This document shows, piece after piece, positions 7,124 through 14,944 of a stretch of DNA of 18,644 nucleotides. The translations under genes were made by a program, and so were the position numbers. The notes beneath the pieces were generated by a model, which ran no database searches, had not been told where the DNA came from, and was given only the letters and a program-made list of their open reading frames with translations. Origin of the DNA: an uncultured Thermomicrobia bacterium (lineage in GTDB: Bacteria; Chloroflexota; Chloroflexia; Thermomicrobiales; JALYUS01); NCBI GenBank assembly GCA_937968015.1, contig CALBSO010000151.1:1-18644 (forward strand), read 5' to 3'. Each line of letters starts with the position of its first letter. The stretch's first letter is position 1.

Positions 7124-7244
7124 TGGGAACGGTAACTCCCTGCCCGGATGTTGGGAGTGTCCTTGGGGAAGCCGGTATGAGTCCGGCGCTGTCGCGCAAC
7201 TGTAACGCAGCCTCGCTGTGAAGCCAGGATACCCGCCGTTCCCA
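7124..7244 (+). ncRNA. Cobalamin (AdoCbl) riboswitch upstream of cobN
   Basis: The core reads GGGGAAGCCGGTATGAGTCC (7165-7184), then GCTGTCGCGCAACTGTAA, and the B12 box GAAGCCAGGATACCCGCC ends near 7237. The closing stem is a perfect 9-bp pairing of TGGGAACGG (7124-7132) with CCGTTCCCA (7236-7244). It should repress the cobN operon when adenosylcobalamin is plentiful. Confidence 0.95.
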
Positions 7245-7256
7245 TCTCGCTCCGAG

Positions 7257-7276
7257 CGCCTTCGCGTCTAAAGGTG
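7257..7276 (+). promoter_or_regulatory. Hairpin covering a ribosome site after riboswitch 2
   Basis: CGCCTT at 7257-7262 can pair with AAGGTG at 7271-7276 (one G-U pair) across an 8-base loop. The right arm is the first part of AAGGTGAGGA, a ribosome site for an ATG at 7286. This suggests translational control by the riboswitch. The pairing is short and was judged by eye. Confidence 0.4.
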
Positions 7277-7285
7277 AGGAAGCCC

Positions 7286-7357
7286 ATGTTCCCGCATATC
7301 TCACATCGTTCCGTATCCCTGGTCTCCGCACGCGTGAAGCGTGGTCGCGGTGGCTGA
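7286..7357 (+). CDS. Possible 23-aa leader ORF overlapping the cobN start
   Basis: ATG at 7286 has a good ribosome site (AAGGTGAGGA, 5 bases upstream) and opens a 23-codon frame, MFPHISHRSVSLVSARVKRG and three more residues, stopping with TGA at 7355-7357. The frame differs from cobN, whose candidate GTG starts (7341 and 7350) lie inside it, so ribosomes finishing the leader could restart on cobN. An alternative is that a missing base separates what should be the true cobN N-terminus from the rest. There is no known peptide family for it. Confidence 0.4.
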   Translation: MFPHISHRSVSLVSARVKRGRGG

Positions 7358-10300
7358 CGCGCGCACGCCGCGACCGCGCAATCTCGTCCTCCGTGCGGAC
7401 GGCAAGGCGATCAACGTCTTCCGCCGCCCGGGGCAACTGCTCGTCTGTGCCAAGGGGTGCTGTTGCGGGCTGACCGAACGCGGCCACGACCCGGTGCCGG
7501 AGGAGTTGTATCACAGCGAGTGGGAGCGCCGGCGGCTGCGCAACACGGTGCATCTAACGATCGGCGGCTGCCTCGGACCGTGTGCGCTCGCCAATGTCGT
7601 GATGCTCCTCTTCGCCGGGCGCGAGGTATGGTTCCACACGATCACTAGCGACGCCCAGGTCTTGGCGATCTACGACTATATCGACGCGATGGTCGCCGCC
7701 GATCGCTACCTGCCGCCGCCGTTGGCGCTCGAACCGAACGCGTTTTCCGTCTTCGATTGGCCGACATCTCAGCGAGCGTTGCCGGATGGTCAGGACCCGG
7801 GGGACGCGCCGGATCATCCTATCGCAATCCGGCCCGCCGCCCGCAGCGCGGGCTTCCTCTTCCTCACCCACGCGGACACGGACATCCTCCTGCTCGATCA
7901 AATCGCCGCGACGCTGCCCGCCGATTTCCCGCCAATCCGCGCCTACAACGTTGCCCGCCTCGGCGATGGTGCGGACCTTCTGGACTTTCTCGACCGGACA
8001 GCGCCGGAGGCGGAGATCGTTATCGTTCGTCTGCACGGGGGCCGGGCGAGTTTCACCGCCGGACTGGAACGATTGCGGTCGCTCGCCGAGATCCACGACT
8101 TCTTCCTGCTCTGCGTCCCCGGCACGGATGAACTAGACCCGGAACTCACCGCGCTCTCCAATGCCGCCGTGCCAACGCTGCATGAACTCTTCGCGTATCT
8201 GCAACTCGGCGGGCCGCACAATTACGAGCACGCGCTCCGCTTCCTCTCCGATCACCTGCTCACGACCGGCTTCGGCTACGACGCCCCGGCACCCGCGCCC
8301 CGCTTCGGCATCTACCAGCCTGACGTGCCGGACGCGACGCTCGCCACCCTGCGCGAGCGACACGACCCCGCCGCACCGACCATCGGTATCCTCTTCTATC
8401 GGGCGCACCTGCTGTCGGGCAATACCGCGTTCGTGGATGCGTTGATCCGCGAAATCGAGCGGCAGGGCGCGAACGCGCTCCCAGTGTACACCGCCGCCTC
8501 CAAAGAAGCCGCCGATCAGGCGGGGGGCATGGCCGGGTTTCTCGCGCCGTTCGCCGCCGGTGGGTGTGATGTCCTCATCACCGCGATGAGTTTCGCCATG
8601 GGCACGGTCAACCCCGACGGGCCGACGATGAGCGGCTGGTCGGTCGAGCTGCTACTCGCGCTCGACGTGCCGGTGTTGCAGGCGATCACCGCCGCGTCCA
8701 GCCGGACGGCGTGGGAGGTCTCCGGTCGTGGCCTGGGCCCGCTCGACACAGCGATGAATGTGGCGATCCCCGAGTTCGACGGGCGGATCATCACCGTCCC
8801 GATCTCGTTCAAGGAAGTCGGTGGCGACGGCGCGATGCCCGTCCGCTATGTGCCGGTGCCCGATCGGGTGGAACGGGTTGTCGGCCTGGCGCTACGGCAG
8901 GCCGCCCTTCGCCGCACCCCGAACGCCGAGAAGCGCATCGCCTTCGTGTTGACGAACTCGACCGCCAAAGCCTCGCGCATCGGCAACGCTGTCGGCCTCG
9001 ACGCGCCCGCCTCGCTCCTGCGTCTCCTCCACGCGCTGCGCGACGCCGGGTACACCGTCGAGGATCTGCCTCCCGACGGCGACACGCTGATGCACGCCCT
9101 GATCGACCGCTGCTCGTACGACCGCGAACTGCTCACTGAGGAGCAGCTGCGCAACGCCTCCGCGCGCGTCCCGCCCGGGCGATACGCGGACTGGTACGCG
9201 GCACTCGCGCCGGAGAGCCGGGAGAAGATGGAGTGGCAGTGGGGACCCGCCCCCGGCGGCGCATACGTCCACGACGGCACCATCGCGCTCGCGGGCCTCC
9301 CGTTCGGCAACTGCTTCGTCGCCCTCCAACCGCCGCGCGGCTACGGCATGGACCCGAAAGCGATCTATCACCTGCCCGATCTCCCGCCGCCGCATAATTA
9401 TCACGCCCTCTACCGCTGGCTGCGCGCGCCGCAACCGTTCGGCTGGGGGGCGGACGCCATCGTCCATATGGGCAAGCACGGCACGCTCGAATGGCTCCCC
9501 GGCAAGGGGATCGGCCTTTCCGCCCGCTGCTTCCCGGACGCCTTTCTGGGCGATTTGCCGCTCATCTACCCATTCATCATCAATGACCCCGGCGAGGGTA
9601 CGCAGGCGAAACGGCGCTCGCACGCGGTCGTCGTGGACCACATGACGCCGCCGATGACATCCTCCGGCGTCTACGGCGAACTGGCGGAACTCCAGCAACT
9701 GGTGGACGAGTATTACCAGGTCGAACAACTGGACCCGACGAAACTGCCCCTCCTGCAGAATCAGATCTGGGCGCTCATCAAGCGGGCGAATCTCGATAGC
9801 GACCTCAACCATCTGCTCGCAGCGAATCCCGACCACAGCCACGAGTGGGACCCGACCCTTACCGAGGAGGGCATGCCCGTCACTCTGACCGAGCTGATGG
9901 CCCCCGATGTGGCCCATCTGATCGAGGACATCGATGGCTACCTCTGCGAGTTGGCGGGCGCGCAGATCCGCGACGGCCTGCACACGCTCGGCATGGTGCC
10001 CGAGGGGGCATCACTCATCGATTTGCTCTATCATCTGACGCGCATCCCGAATCTCGCGATCCCCAGCCTGTCCGCCACTGTCGCCGCCGGATACGGCCTC
10101 GATTTCGCCGCCCTGCAAGCGGACCCCGGCGCGCGCCTCCATGCCGGCGCACACGGTCATCTCCTCGACGCGCTCGCCGATGATGCCGGGACGGTGATCG
10201 TCACGGCGGGCGACGCGCTCCTCGCTATCGAGACGCTCTCGCACCGGCTGCTCGGCATGCTCGCGGACGGCGGGTTCGCTGTGAGCGACATCGACCGCGC

Positions 10301-11744
10301 CCTACGTGCGACGCATTCGACACTATCAATAGAGAAAACGCGCCCGATTGCGGTGCCGCTCCGCTTCATCTGCGCGGACCTGATGCCCAACCTCCGGCGC
10401 AACACGGAGGAGATCGACAATCTGCTGCGCGCCCTCGATGGCCGGTACGTCCCGGCGGGGCCGAGCGGCGCGCCGACGCGGGGCATGGCGCACGTGCTCC
10501 CCACCGGGCGGAACTTCTACGCGGTCGACCCGCGCGCCCTGCCAAGCCAGGCGGCGTGGCAAGTCGGCCAACAACTGGCGAACGAACTGCTGCGCCGCCA
10601 CCTCGATGACGAGGGTGCGTACCCGGAGAGCGTCGGGCTCTCCATCTGGGGGACGAGTGCGATGCGGACGCACGGCGACGACATCGCGCAGGTCTTCGCG
10701 CTGCTCGGCGTCCGGCCGCGCTGGCAAGCGGAGAACCATCGCCTGCTTGGGGTGGAGGTCGTGTCGCTCGCCGTCCTCGGCCGGCCGCGGATCGATGTCA
10801 TCTGCCGCATCTCAGGCTTCTTCCGCGACGCCTTTCCGCACCTCATCGCGGCGATTGACGAGGCGGTGCGCACGGTTGCCCTGTTGGACGAGCCGATCGA
10901 GCAGAACTTCGTCCGCAAGCGGTATCTCGCGGCGCGCGCGCGGAATGAAGCGGAGGGGATGCCACCGGCGGAGGCGGAGGAGCGGGCGCTCTATCGCGTC
11001 TTCGGTTGCAAGCCGGGCACCTATGGCGCGGGCATCCTCCCCCTGATCGACGAGCGCAACTGGCAGGGCGTGGGCGATTTCGCCGTCGCCTACGTGAACT
11101 GGGGCGGCTACGCCTATACGGCGGAAACCTACGGCGTGGACGCGCGCAACGACTTTCGGGATGCGCTGGCGGGGGTCACGGTCGCGGTGAAGAACCAGGA
11201 CAACCGCGAGCACGACATCTTCGACTCGGACGACTACCTCCAATACCACGGCGGCATGATCGCCACGATCCGCGCCCTGACGGGAAAACGCCCGCGCGCC
11301 TACTTCGGCGACAGCGCGGACCCGGCGCGCGCCCGCGTCCGCGACCTCAAGGAGGAGGCGAGCCGCGTCTTCCGCACGCGCGTCGTCAACCCGAAATGGC
11401 TGGATTCGATCACGCGCCACGGTTACAAGGGCGGCCTAGAACTCGCCGCGACCGTCGATTATCTCTTCGGGTACGACGCGACCGCCGACGTCGTCGAGGA
11501 CTGGATGTACGCCGCCGTGACCGAGCGGTACGCGCTCGACCCTGCTATGCAGGCGTTCTTCGCGCGCAGCAACCCGTGGGGCCTGCGGGACATTGCCGAG
11601 CGGCTTTTGGAGGCAGCAAGCCGGGGCATGTGGGCCGCGCCCGACCCGGCGATGTTGGAGCAGTTGCAGCAGATCTATCTCCGCGTCGATGGCGATCTGG
11701 AAAGCCGGCAAGATTCCGTAGCAAGCGTACATCATGCGCGATAG
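7341..11744 (+). CDS. cobN: Cobaltochelatase large subunit CobN with N-terminal [2Fe-2S] ferredoxin-like domain
   Basis: CobN is the large subunit that inserts cobalt into hydrogenobyrinate a,c-diamide in the aerobic pathway, working with an AAA+ partner (the next gene). The protein is 1467 residues, about 200 longer than usual CobN (roughly 1200-1280). The extra part is at the N-terminus: residues 30 to about 135 look like a thioredoxin-fold [2Fe-2S] ferredoxin, with C36, C40, C41 and C42 in VCAKGCCCG and C77/C81 in GGCLGPC. From about residue 165 the sequence is CobN/BchH-like, with HMGKHGTLEWLPGKG and NFYAVDPRALPS as typical motifs. The GTG at 7341 has no clear ribosome site; a second GTG is at 7350, and an in-frame stop lies at 7335. 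Start choice is therefore uncertain. Its end overlaps the next gene by 11 bp. Confidence 0.95.
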   Translation: MVAVADARTPRPRNLVLRADGKAINVFRRPGQLLVCAKGCCCGLTERGHDPVPEELYHSEWERRRLRNTVHLTIGGCLGPCALANVVMLLFAGREVWFHTITSDAQVLAIYDYIDAMVAADRYLPPPLALEPNAFSVFDWPTSQRALPDGQDPGDAPDHPIAIRPAARSAGFLFLTHADTDILLLDQIAATLPADFPPIRAYNVARLGDGADLLDFLDRTAPEAEIVIVRLHGGRASFTAGLERLRSLAEIHDFFLLCVPGTDELDPELTALSNAAVPTLHELFAYLQLGGPHNYEHALRFLSDHLLTTGFGYDAPAPAPRFGIYQPDVPDATLATLRERHDPAAPTIGILFYRAHLLSGNTAFVDALIREIERQGANALPVYTAASKEAADQAGGMAGFLAPFAAGGCDVLITAMSFAMGTVNPDGPTMSGWSVELLLALDVPVLQAITAASSRTAWEVSGRGLGPLDTAMNVAIPEFDGRIITVPISFKEVGGDGAMPVRYVPVPDRVERVVGLALRQAALRRTPNAEKRIAFVLTNSTAKASRIGNAVGLDAPASLLRLLHALRDAGYTVEDLPPDGDTLMHALIDRCSYDRELLTEEQLRNASARVPPGRYADWYAALAPESREKMEWQWGPAPGGAYVHDGTIALAGLPFGNCFVALQPPRGYGMDPKAIYHLPDLPPPHNYHALYRWLRAPQPFGWGADAIVHMGKHGTLEWLPGKGIGLSARCFPDAFLGDLPLIYPFIINDPGEGTQAKRRSHAVVVDHMTPPMTSSGVYGELAELQQLVDEYYQVEQLDPTKLPLLQNQIWALIKRANLDSDLNHLLAANPDHSHEWDPTLTEEGMPVTLTELMAPDVAHLIEDIDGYLCELAGAQIRDGLHTLGMVPEGASLIDLLYHLTRIPNLAIPSLSATVAAGYGLDFAALQADPGARLHAGAHGHLLDALADDAGTVIVTAGDALLAIETLSHRLLGMLADGGFAVSDIDRALRATHSTLSIEKTRPIAVPLRFICADLMPNLRRNTEEIDNLLRALDGRYVPAGPSGAPTRGMAHVLPTGRNFYAVDPRALPSQAAWQVGQQLANELLRRHLDDEGAYPESVGLSIWGTSAMRTHGDDIAQVFALLGVRPRWQAENHRLLGVEVVSLAVLGRPRIDVICRISGFFRDAFPHLIAAIDEAVRTVALLDEPIEQNFVRKRYLAARARNEAEGMPPAEAEERALYRVFGCKPGTYGAGILPLIDERNWQGVGDFAVAYVNWGGYAYTAETYGVDARNDFRDALAGVTVAVKNQDNREHDIFDSDDYLQYHGGMIATIRALTGKRPRAYFGDSADPARARVRDLKEEASRVFRTRVVNPKWLDSITRHGYKGGLELAATVDYLFGYDATADVVEDWMYAAVTERYALDPAMQAFFARSNPWGLRDIAERLLEAASRGMWAAPDPAMLEQLQQIYLRVDGDLESRQDSVASVHHAR

Positions 11745-13725
11745 TCAGGCCGGCCCGATCCGGCGGTACCCGTTCAGCGCCATCGTCGGGCAGGAGCGGA
11801 TGAAGCTCGGCCTGCTGCTCAACGCGATCAACCCGGCGATTGGCGGCGTGTTGATTCGCGGTGAGAAGGGCTCCGCGAAATCGACGAGCGTGCGCGCCCT
11901 CGCCGCCCTGTTGCCCGATCTCGCGGTAGTGGCGGGTTGCCCGTATGCCTGCGACCCCGACGAACCGTTTGCCGATTGCCCGCACTGCGCTGGGCAGGGC
12001 GGTGCGGCGGTCTTTCGCCCGGCCCGTGTCGTGGAGTTGCCGATCGGGGCGACAGAGGATCGCGTCCTCGGCACGCTGCACCTCGAGCGCGCCCTACAAA
12101 GCGGGGAGCGCCACTTCGAGCCCGGTCTCCTCGCCGCCGCACATCGGGGCATCCTCTCCATCGACGAGGTGAATCTTTTGCCGGATCATCTCGTCGATAT
12201 CCTGCTCGATGCCGCAGCGATGGGTTGGAACGTCGTGGAGCGGGAGGGTATCTCGTTCGCGCATCCGGCGCGATTCATGCTGATCGGCACGATGAACCCG
12301 GAGGAGGGCGAATTGCGCCCGCAGTTCCTCGACCGCTTCGGCCTGGCCGTCGACGCGGAGGGATTGCCCAACCCGGCGGACCGAGCCGAGGTTGTGCGCC
12401 GCCGCATCACTTACGAGGCCGATCCCACCGCATTCGCCGCACGGTGGGCCGACGATGAGTGCCGCTTGCGCGATGGGCTTGCCGACGCGCGCCAGCGTCT
12501 CCCGTGCGTTGTTCTGGCGGATGATCTCCTGGATCTGATCGCGCGGATTTGCACCGAGGCCGGTGTCGGCGGGCTGCGCGCCGACCTCACGATCCACAAG
12601 TCCGCGTGTACGCTCGCCGCCTATGCGGGCCGGACGATGGTCGAGATCGAGGACATCCGCACGGCGGCGGAACTGGCGCTGCCCCACCGGTCACGTCAGC
12701 CACAATCGCCGGATGCCCCCCTTCCTGAGCGGATCGATGACCTGCTGCGGGAGCATGAGGACAAGGGTGAGAACAAATCCGATCATCCCGCAGCACAGAC
12801 GCCGGACGAGACGGATAGTTCCGAAAGTGGCGATGACGATTCGACCCTCTTCGACGCTGCGCCCACACGAGCATTCAGCCTCCCGAACAGCGCAAATGAC
12901 CGGGTCAGCAGCGCGGGCGAGAGAGGAGGCACATCGACGCCGCGAACCGGGGCGGGTCGCACTGGCGCGGTGATCGCGACGCCATCCAACGGAGGTTCAC
13001 TTGCCGTCGCCGCGACGATCCGGGCAGCGGCAACGCATCAGGGAACTCACCTTGAGCGAGAGACCGGCAGCGGAATGGCGATACAGGTCCGTCCCGAGGA
13101 TGTGCGCGTGCGCCACCGCGAGCCACCCGCCGGGCACTGCGTCCTCTTCGTCGTGGACGCGAGCGGCTCGATGGCGGCGGAGCGGCGGATGGCGGTCGCC
13201 AAGGGCGCGGCCCTCGGCCTGCTGACCGATGCGTACCAGCGGCGCGATCACGTTGGTCTGATCGCCTTCCGTGGAGCACATGCTGAACTCCTCCTGCCGC
13301 CGACGCGGAGCACGGCGACGGCTGAGCAGCGACTACGCGCGCTGCCGACAGGAGGGCGCACGCCCCTCGCGGACGCCTTACGCCTCGCGCGTGAGGTATT
13401 TGGGCGCCCGGCACATAGCGGGCAGAGACCCGTCGTCGTCGTACTCAGCGATGGGCGGGCGAACGTCTCGCACAAGGGCGATGCGCCGCTCGACGGCGCG
13501 TATCGCGAGGCGAGGGCGCTGCGCGACGCTGGCGTCTCCGCGCTCGTCCTCGACAGCGAGACGGGCCCGGTGCGCCTCGGCCTGGCCGAGCGGCTGGCGA
13601 GCGAACTAGGTGCGGACTACCGGCATCTCGGTGACCTTGAGCCCGCGCACGGCGCGGAGATGATCCGCACCGCATTACCGGAACTGTTCGATGGGGCGAG
13701 GATGACAGCGGCGGACGCACCGTGA
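11734..13725 (+). CDS. chlID: Chelatase AAA+/VWA subunit, fused ChlI-ChlD type (partner of CobN)
   Basis: A 663-residue ATPase that probably drives CobN in place of the separate CobS/CobT chelatase subunits of alphaproteobacteria. The N-terminal half is a ChlI/BchI-like AAA+ domain: Walker A GEKGSAKST (residues 43-51), a CPYAC...CPHC four-cysteine segment (68-84) that may bind metal, Walker B ILSIDEVNLL (139-148), and GTMNPEEGELRPQFLDRF as the sensor/arginine-finger region. A charged, low-complexity linker follows (about 330-400). The C-terminal half is a ChlD-like VWA domain with the MIDAS motif DASGS (475-479) and a later LSDGRANV. The gene overlaps cobN by 11 bp, which indicates translational coupling. 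It could be annotated as a magnesium chelatase, but the neighbours argue for cobalt. Confidence 0.93.
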   Translation: MRDSQAGPIRRYPFSAIVGQERMKLGLLLNAINPAIGGVLIRGEKGSAKSTSVRALAALLPDLAVVAGCPYACDPDEPFADCPHCAGQGGAAVFRPARVVELPIGATEDRVLGTLHLERALQSGERHFEPGLLAAAHRGILSIDEVNLLPDHLVDILLDAAAMGWNVVEREGISFAHPARFMLIGTMNPEEGELRPQFLDRFGLAVDAEGLPNPADRAEVVRRRITYEADPTAFAARWADDECRLRDGLADARQRLPCVVLADDLLDLIARICTEAGVGGLRADLTIHKSACTLAAYAGRTMVEIEDIRTAAELALPHRSRQPQSPDAPLPERIDDLLREHEDKGENKSDHPAAQTPDETDSSESGDDDSTLFDAAPTRAFSLPNSANDRVSSAGERGGTSTPRTGAGRTGAVIATPSNGGSLAVAATIRAAATHQGTHLERETGSGMAIQVRPEDVRVRHREPPAGHCVLFVVDASGSMAAERRMAVAKGAALGLLTDAYQRRDHVGLIAFRGAHAELLLPPTRSTATAEQRLRALPTGGRTPLADALRLAREVFGRPAHSGQRPVVVVLSDGRANVSHKGDAPLDGAYREARALRDAGVSALVLDSETGPVRLGLAERLASELGADYRHLGDLEPAHGAEMIRTALPELFDGARMTAADAP

Positions 13726-13915
13726 TGTATGCACAAGGATATCCACCAGGTCACGATACTCACATCAGTGTTGTTGACCGACATGTCTGCGGTAGGCGGG
13801 GAATGGTGCCCGATCCACAGAACCCTCGGCGGTGCGCTTGCTTGGGTCACGCACGGACATCCCATGCGAACCTGCGCGGGAGACGACGCACGCATGGTGG
13901 TCGGAGCGCATGCGC
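13726..13915. other. Non-coding gap before the ferredoxin gene
   Basis: This 190-bp stretch is the largest break inside the right-hand operon. Short open frames cross it, but their translations look like random arginine/histidine-rich sequence. I see no riboswitch core, no clear promoter and no T-tailed hairpin. Confidence 0.4.
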
Positions 13916-14287
13916 ATGGTGAAACCTTATCGGTATCAGGTCTTCGTCTGCACCGCGAGCGGCGCGGGCGCGGAGATGCAAACGGCAGCGGACACATGCC
14001 GCAACCGCTTCTGCTCGGACAAGGGCGGCGAGGCGGTTCGCGCACACTTCTGGACGGCTCTCGAGGCGGCGGGCGTCGACGATGTCAAGGTGACGCGGAT
14101 GGGCTGCACGGTGCAGCACGCGCACGGCCCGATTGTGATCGTCTATCCGGACGGCATCTGGTACGCAGGCGTATCAGTCGCGGATGTGGACGAGATCGTC
14201 CGCAACCATCTCGTACGCGGCAAACCCGTCGAGCGGCTGATCCTCCACAAGATGGCTGTAGCCGAGGCAGAACAGAGGGGAGGGTGA
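13916..14287 (+). CDS. Thioredoxin-like [2Fe-2S] ferredoxin
   Basis: A small (123-residue) electron-carrier candidate. The sequence opens with MVKPYRYQVFVCTASG and has four cysteines: in FVC, DTC, RFC and RMGC. The C-terminal part, IVIVYPDGIWYAGVSVADVDEIV, is characteristic of thioredoxin-like [2Fe-2S] ferredoxins found near cobalamin genes. The last cysteine of the usual GCxxxC motif is replaced: here it reads GCTVQH. A GGAG lies 9 bases before the ATG at 13916; another ATG at 13910 would add two residues. The stop is 2 bp before cobO, so the two are likely translated together. A role in reducing the corrin cobalt before adenosylation is a reasonable inference. Confidence 0.8.
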   Translation: MVKPYRYQVFVCTASGAGAEMQTAADTCRNRFCSDKGGEAVRAHFWTALEAAGVDDVKVTRMGCTVQHAHGPIVIVYPDGIWYAGVSVADVDEIVRNHLVRGKPVERLILHKMAVAEAEQRGG

Positions 14288-14289
14288 CC

Positions 14290-14943
14290 ATGGCGACATC
14301 GACACCGGCCGCAATCACCGATCTTCCCGGCGACCCCGAAGAGACGGCCGGGCTGGGCGAAGCGGAGCGCTTGGCGCAACAGAAGACGCGCCACACCGCC
14401 CGCCGCGCGCGCGCGAAAGTCGCGACCCGCAAGGGTCTGCTGATCGTGCACACCGGGAAGGGGAAGGGCAAGACGACGGCCGCGGTCGGGCTGCTGGTGC
14501 GGGCATGGGGGCAGGGCCTGCGCGTCTGCATGTTGCAGTTCATCAAGGCGCGGACGGGCAAATGGGGCGAGATTCAGGCGACGAAGAAGTTCGGCATCGA
14601 GATCCTGCCGCTGGGGGACGGCTTCACCTGGCTTTCCCAGAACATCGAGGAGGATAAGGCGCTCGCGCGGCAGGGCTGGGACATCTGCCGGGAGCGCATC
14701 CTTTCGGGTGCGTACGATTTCATTGTGCTGGACGAACTGACGTACATGCTTAAGTACGGGTGGCTCACGTGGGACGAGATCAGCGAGACGCTCGATCGGC
14801 GCCCCGCGGCAATGCACATCGTGATCACGGGACGGTATGCGCCGCAGGAGTTGATCGACCACGCGGACCTCGTTACCGAGATGACCGAGGTTAAGCACCC
14901 CTACCGCGCCGGGATCAAGGCGCAGAAGGGGATCGAGTTCTAG
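14290..14943 (+). CDS. cobO: Cob(I)yrinic acid a,c-diamide adenosyltransferase CobO/BtuR
   Basis: This enzyme transfers the adenosyl group from ATP to Co(I) corrinoids. The 217-residue chain has the family's P-loop HTGKGKGKTT (residues 54-63), then FIKARTGKWGEI, the DExx-like YDFIVLDELTYMLKYGW, and the C-terminal VITGRYAPQELIDHADLVTE followed by HPYRAGIKAQKGIEF. The first 45 residues are a basic, alanine-rich extension as in many CobO proteins. GGAGGG lies just upstream of the ATG at 14290. The same frame is open for 560 bases upstream, but that part is a shadow of the ferredoxin gene. It follows the ferredoxin by 2 bp, and cbiB begins 1 bp after its stop. Confidence 0.96.
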   Translation: MATSTPAAITDLPGDPEETAGLGEAERLAQQKTRHTARRARAKVATRKGLLIVHTGKGKGKTTAAVGLLVRAWGQGLRVCMLQFIKARTGKWGEIQATKKFGIEILPLGDGFTWLSQNIEEDKALARQGWDICRERILSGAYDFIVLDELTYMLKYGWLTWDEISETLDRRPAAMHIVITGRYAPQELIDHADLVTEMTEVKHPYRAGIKAQKGIEF

Positions 14944-14944
14944 G

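Noticed and set aside
13729..14289. Long N-terminal extension of cobO to 13729
   Set aside because: The added residues are an out-of-frame reading of the ferredoxin gene; a strong ribosome site precedes the ATG at 14290.
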